DNA from: Opitutaceae bacterium
GTDB lineage: Bacteria; Verrucomicrobiota; Verrucomicrobiia; Opitutales; Opitutaceae
Direction of reading: 5' to 3'
Assembly (NCBI GenBank): GCA_028284385.1
Contig: JANQRT010000068.1
Span: forward strand, 1 to 64,000
DNA: 64,000 nt
Shown: positions 62,977 through 64,000 of the stretch, piece after piece
Layout of the letters: every line of letters starts with the position of its first letter
How positions within the stretch are numbered: position 1 is the stretch's first letter
Program-made: the position numbers and the translations under genes
The notes under the pieces: model-generated
Told to the model about the DNA's origin: nothing
The model's input: the letters and a program-made list of their open reading frames with translations, nothing else
Databases searched by the model: none

Positions 62977-63926
62977 TTCTCGATCCTTACGTATTTATTA
63001 TTCAACCACGTAAGAGTCAGTATCACTAGAAACAGGATGAGCCCCAAGGCGCAGGCGTAGCCGAATTCCCTATTGAAAAAAGCTCGATTGAACATCCAGA
63101 GACCCGGGGTCATGCCTGCTCGACCCGGTCCGCCATTTTCGCCTAGAAGCAAGTATTGCTGGCCGTAGCTCTGCAGTGTTCCAATGAATAGGAGTGCCAA
63201 GGTCAGCCGGATCTGGGTGAGGATGAGCGGCAACTCGATGTTGAGAAACTTGCGGAAAGGACCGCAGCCATCCAGATCTGCAGACTCGTAGAGGCTTTGA
63301 TCGATGTTCTGCAGTCCAGCTAGATAGATGAGTACGCCAACTGTTCCCAGCCATGGGAAACCCCAGAAAATCAAGGCTGGTAGAATGAGCTTTTCATTGG
63401 AAAGCCAAGCGATGGGCCGGCCTTCCTGAAAGGCTCCCCAGCCGAAGATCGTATCCAAAAATACCAGCATCGATTTAATGGGAGTTACTTCGATAAAAGT
63501 ATTGAGTGGACCAAGATTCGGATCGAAGAAGAACTTCCATACGAAAAGGGTCACGATGCCTGGCACCACCATCGGCAATACCACCATGATACGATACCAA
63601 TACTGAGCTCGGTTGCTGATGACGCGATGGATCAGCACTGCTGCGAAGATGGAGGGGATCAGCTTGAAGATGTTGGCGATGACGAGGATGAGGATCGTGA
63701 TGAAACTCTTGAGAAACACGCTGTCGGTCACCGCTCGCTGGAAGTGGTCCAGGCCGATGAAGGTTTTGTCTGCCCCTCCCGACCAGATGAAAAAGCTATG
63801 GTAGACGGCGCTAGCGGCTGGAAAGTAGGCGAATAGACCGATCATGACCAGCGACGGAACCACCAGCATATAAAGCCGCCACTCGTAGAAGGCTTTGCGA
63901 ATGGATATGCTATTTGGCGGCGACAT
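62973..63926 (-). CDS. Sugar ABC transporter permease (MalF/ThuF type)
   Basis: A 317-residue permease with six helices. The EAA loop is ESADLDGCGPFRKFLNIELPLIL, and the first periplasmic region is SGGADKTFIGLDHFQRAVTD as in MalF-type partners. It overlaps the downstream permease by 4 bases and starts 2 bases before the end of the gene upstream, so all three are coupled. Confidence 0.94.
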   Translation of the reverse strand: MSPPNSISIRKAFYEWRLYMLVVPSLVMIGLFAYFPAASAVYHSFFIWSGGADKTFIGLDHFQRAVTDSVFLKSFITILILVIANIFKLIPSIFAAVLIHRVISNRAQYWYRIMVVLPMVVPGIVTLFVWKFFFDPNLGPLNTFIEVTPIKSMLVFLDTIFGWGAFQEGRPIAWLSNEKLILPALIFWGFPWLGTVGVLIYLAGLQNIDQSLYESADLDGCGPFRKFLNIELPLILTQIRLTLALLFIGTLQSYGQQYLLLGENGGPGRAGMTPGLWMFNRAFFNREFGYACALGLILFLVILTLTWLNNKYVRIEK

Positions 63927-63928
63927 GT

Positions 63929-64000
63929 CTATTTTTCGGATTCGTCTCGGTTGACATAGGCAGGAATCGGCGTTTTAGGAATGCCGTACTCTCGAAAACG
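63929..64000 (-). CDS. C-terminal fragment of the next operon gene
   Basis: The last 23 codons of a gene running in from the right end (RFREYGIPKTP...NRDESEK then TAG). It ends 2 bases before the MalF-type start, so it belongs to the transporter operon. The position suggests the cognate sugar-binding protein or another pathway enzyme; the tail alone cannot tell. Confidence 0.7.
   Translation of the reverse strand, partial: RFREYGIPKTPIPAYVNRDESEK

Overview
The window looks like a chromosomal piece of a marine, heterotrophic, Gram-negative member of the Verrucomicrobiota, probably class Opitutae (Puniceicoccales/Opitutales). The reasons are a mid-range G+C content, an LpxC-FabZ fusion followed by lpxA, a stand-alone SWIB protein, few Shine-Dalgarno sites, verrucomicrobial-style TonB receptor and pilin-like genes, and a sulfatase/glycan-rich accessory half. 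This assignment is inference; no rRNA is present. I see no tRNA, rRNA, CRISPR array, transposase, phage gene or replication origin.

1-13.8 kb: a truncated SYLF-domain gene, then a two-gene heterodimeric ABC exporter with one degenerate ATP site. A NarL-type response regulator and a PAS-like/REC/HPt protein face away from each other with no histidine kinase nearby. Next come a SWIB protein, an exo/endonuclease-phosphatase family enzyme, a large Ski2-like helicase, and a leftward set: YfcE-like phosphoesterase, CPBP protease, zinc-ribbon protein and PpiD-like periplasmic chaperone.

13.8-32 kb: mostly housekeeping genes. They include a YihY-type membrane protein, a GYF-like membrane protein, argS, a pyrimidine-nucleoside phosphorylase homologue with a remodelled phosphate loop, efp, lpxC-fabZ and lpxA (lipid A and fatty acid synthesis), a glyoxalase-fold protein, a one-domain voltage-gated cation channel with a TLEDWTD filter, membrane and secreted unknowns, a GH43 enzyme, a sulfatase, a threonine-dehydrogenase-like SDR, a YciA-type thioesterase and malic enzyme.

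32-40 kb: two copies of a leftward PilV-like, PilW-like, giant PilX-like cassette, separated by a small secreted protein. The two giant proteins (765 and 685 aa) are diverged paralogues, so this is an ancient tandem duplication of a minor-pilin set.

40-64 kb: an accessory glycan-catabolism region. It holds a DUF1593 protein, a DUF4965-type glutaminase-like protein, an ABC sugar-binding protein, a second sulfatase, an aldo/keto reductase, a ThuA protein, a Gfo/Idh/MocA oxidoreductase and an enolase-superfamily enzyme. These are followed by a TPR protein, a large secreted lyase-like protein with a decayed paralogue nearby, a TonB receptor, a LacI regulator, a clan GH-A-like glycoside hydrolase and two sugar ABC permeases. 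The likely logic is outer-membrane uptake by the TonB receptor, desulfation and cleavage in the periplasm, inner-membrane import by the ABC system, and oxidation or dehydration of the monosaccharides, under LacI-type control.
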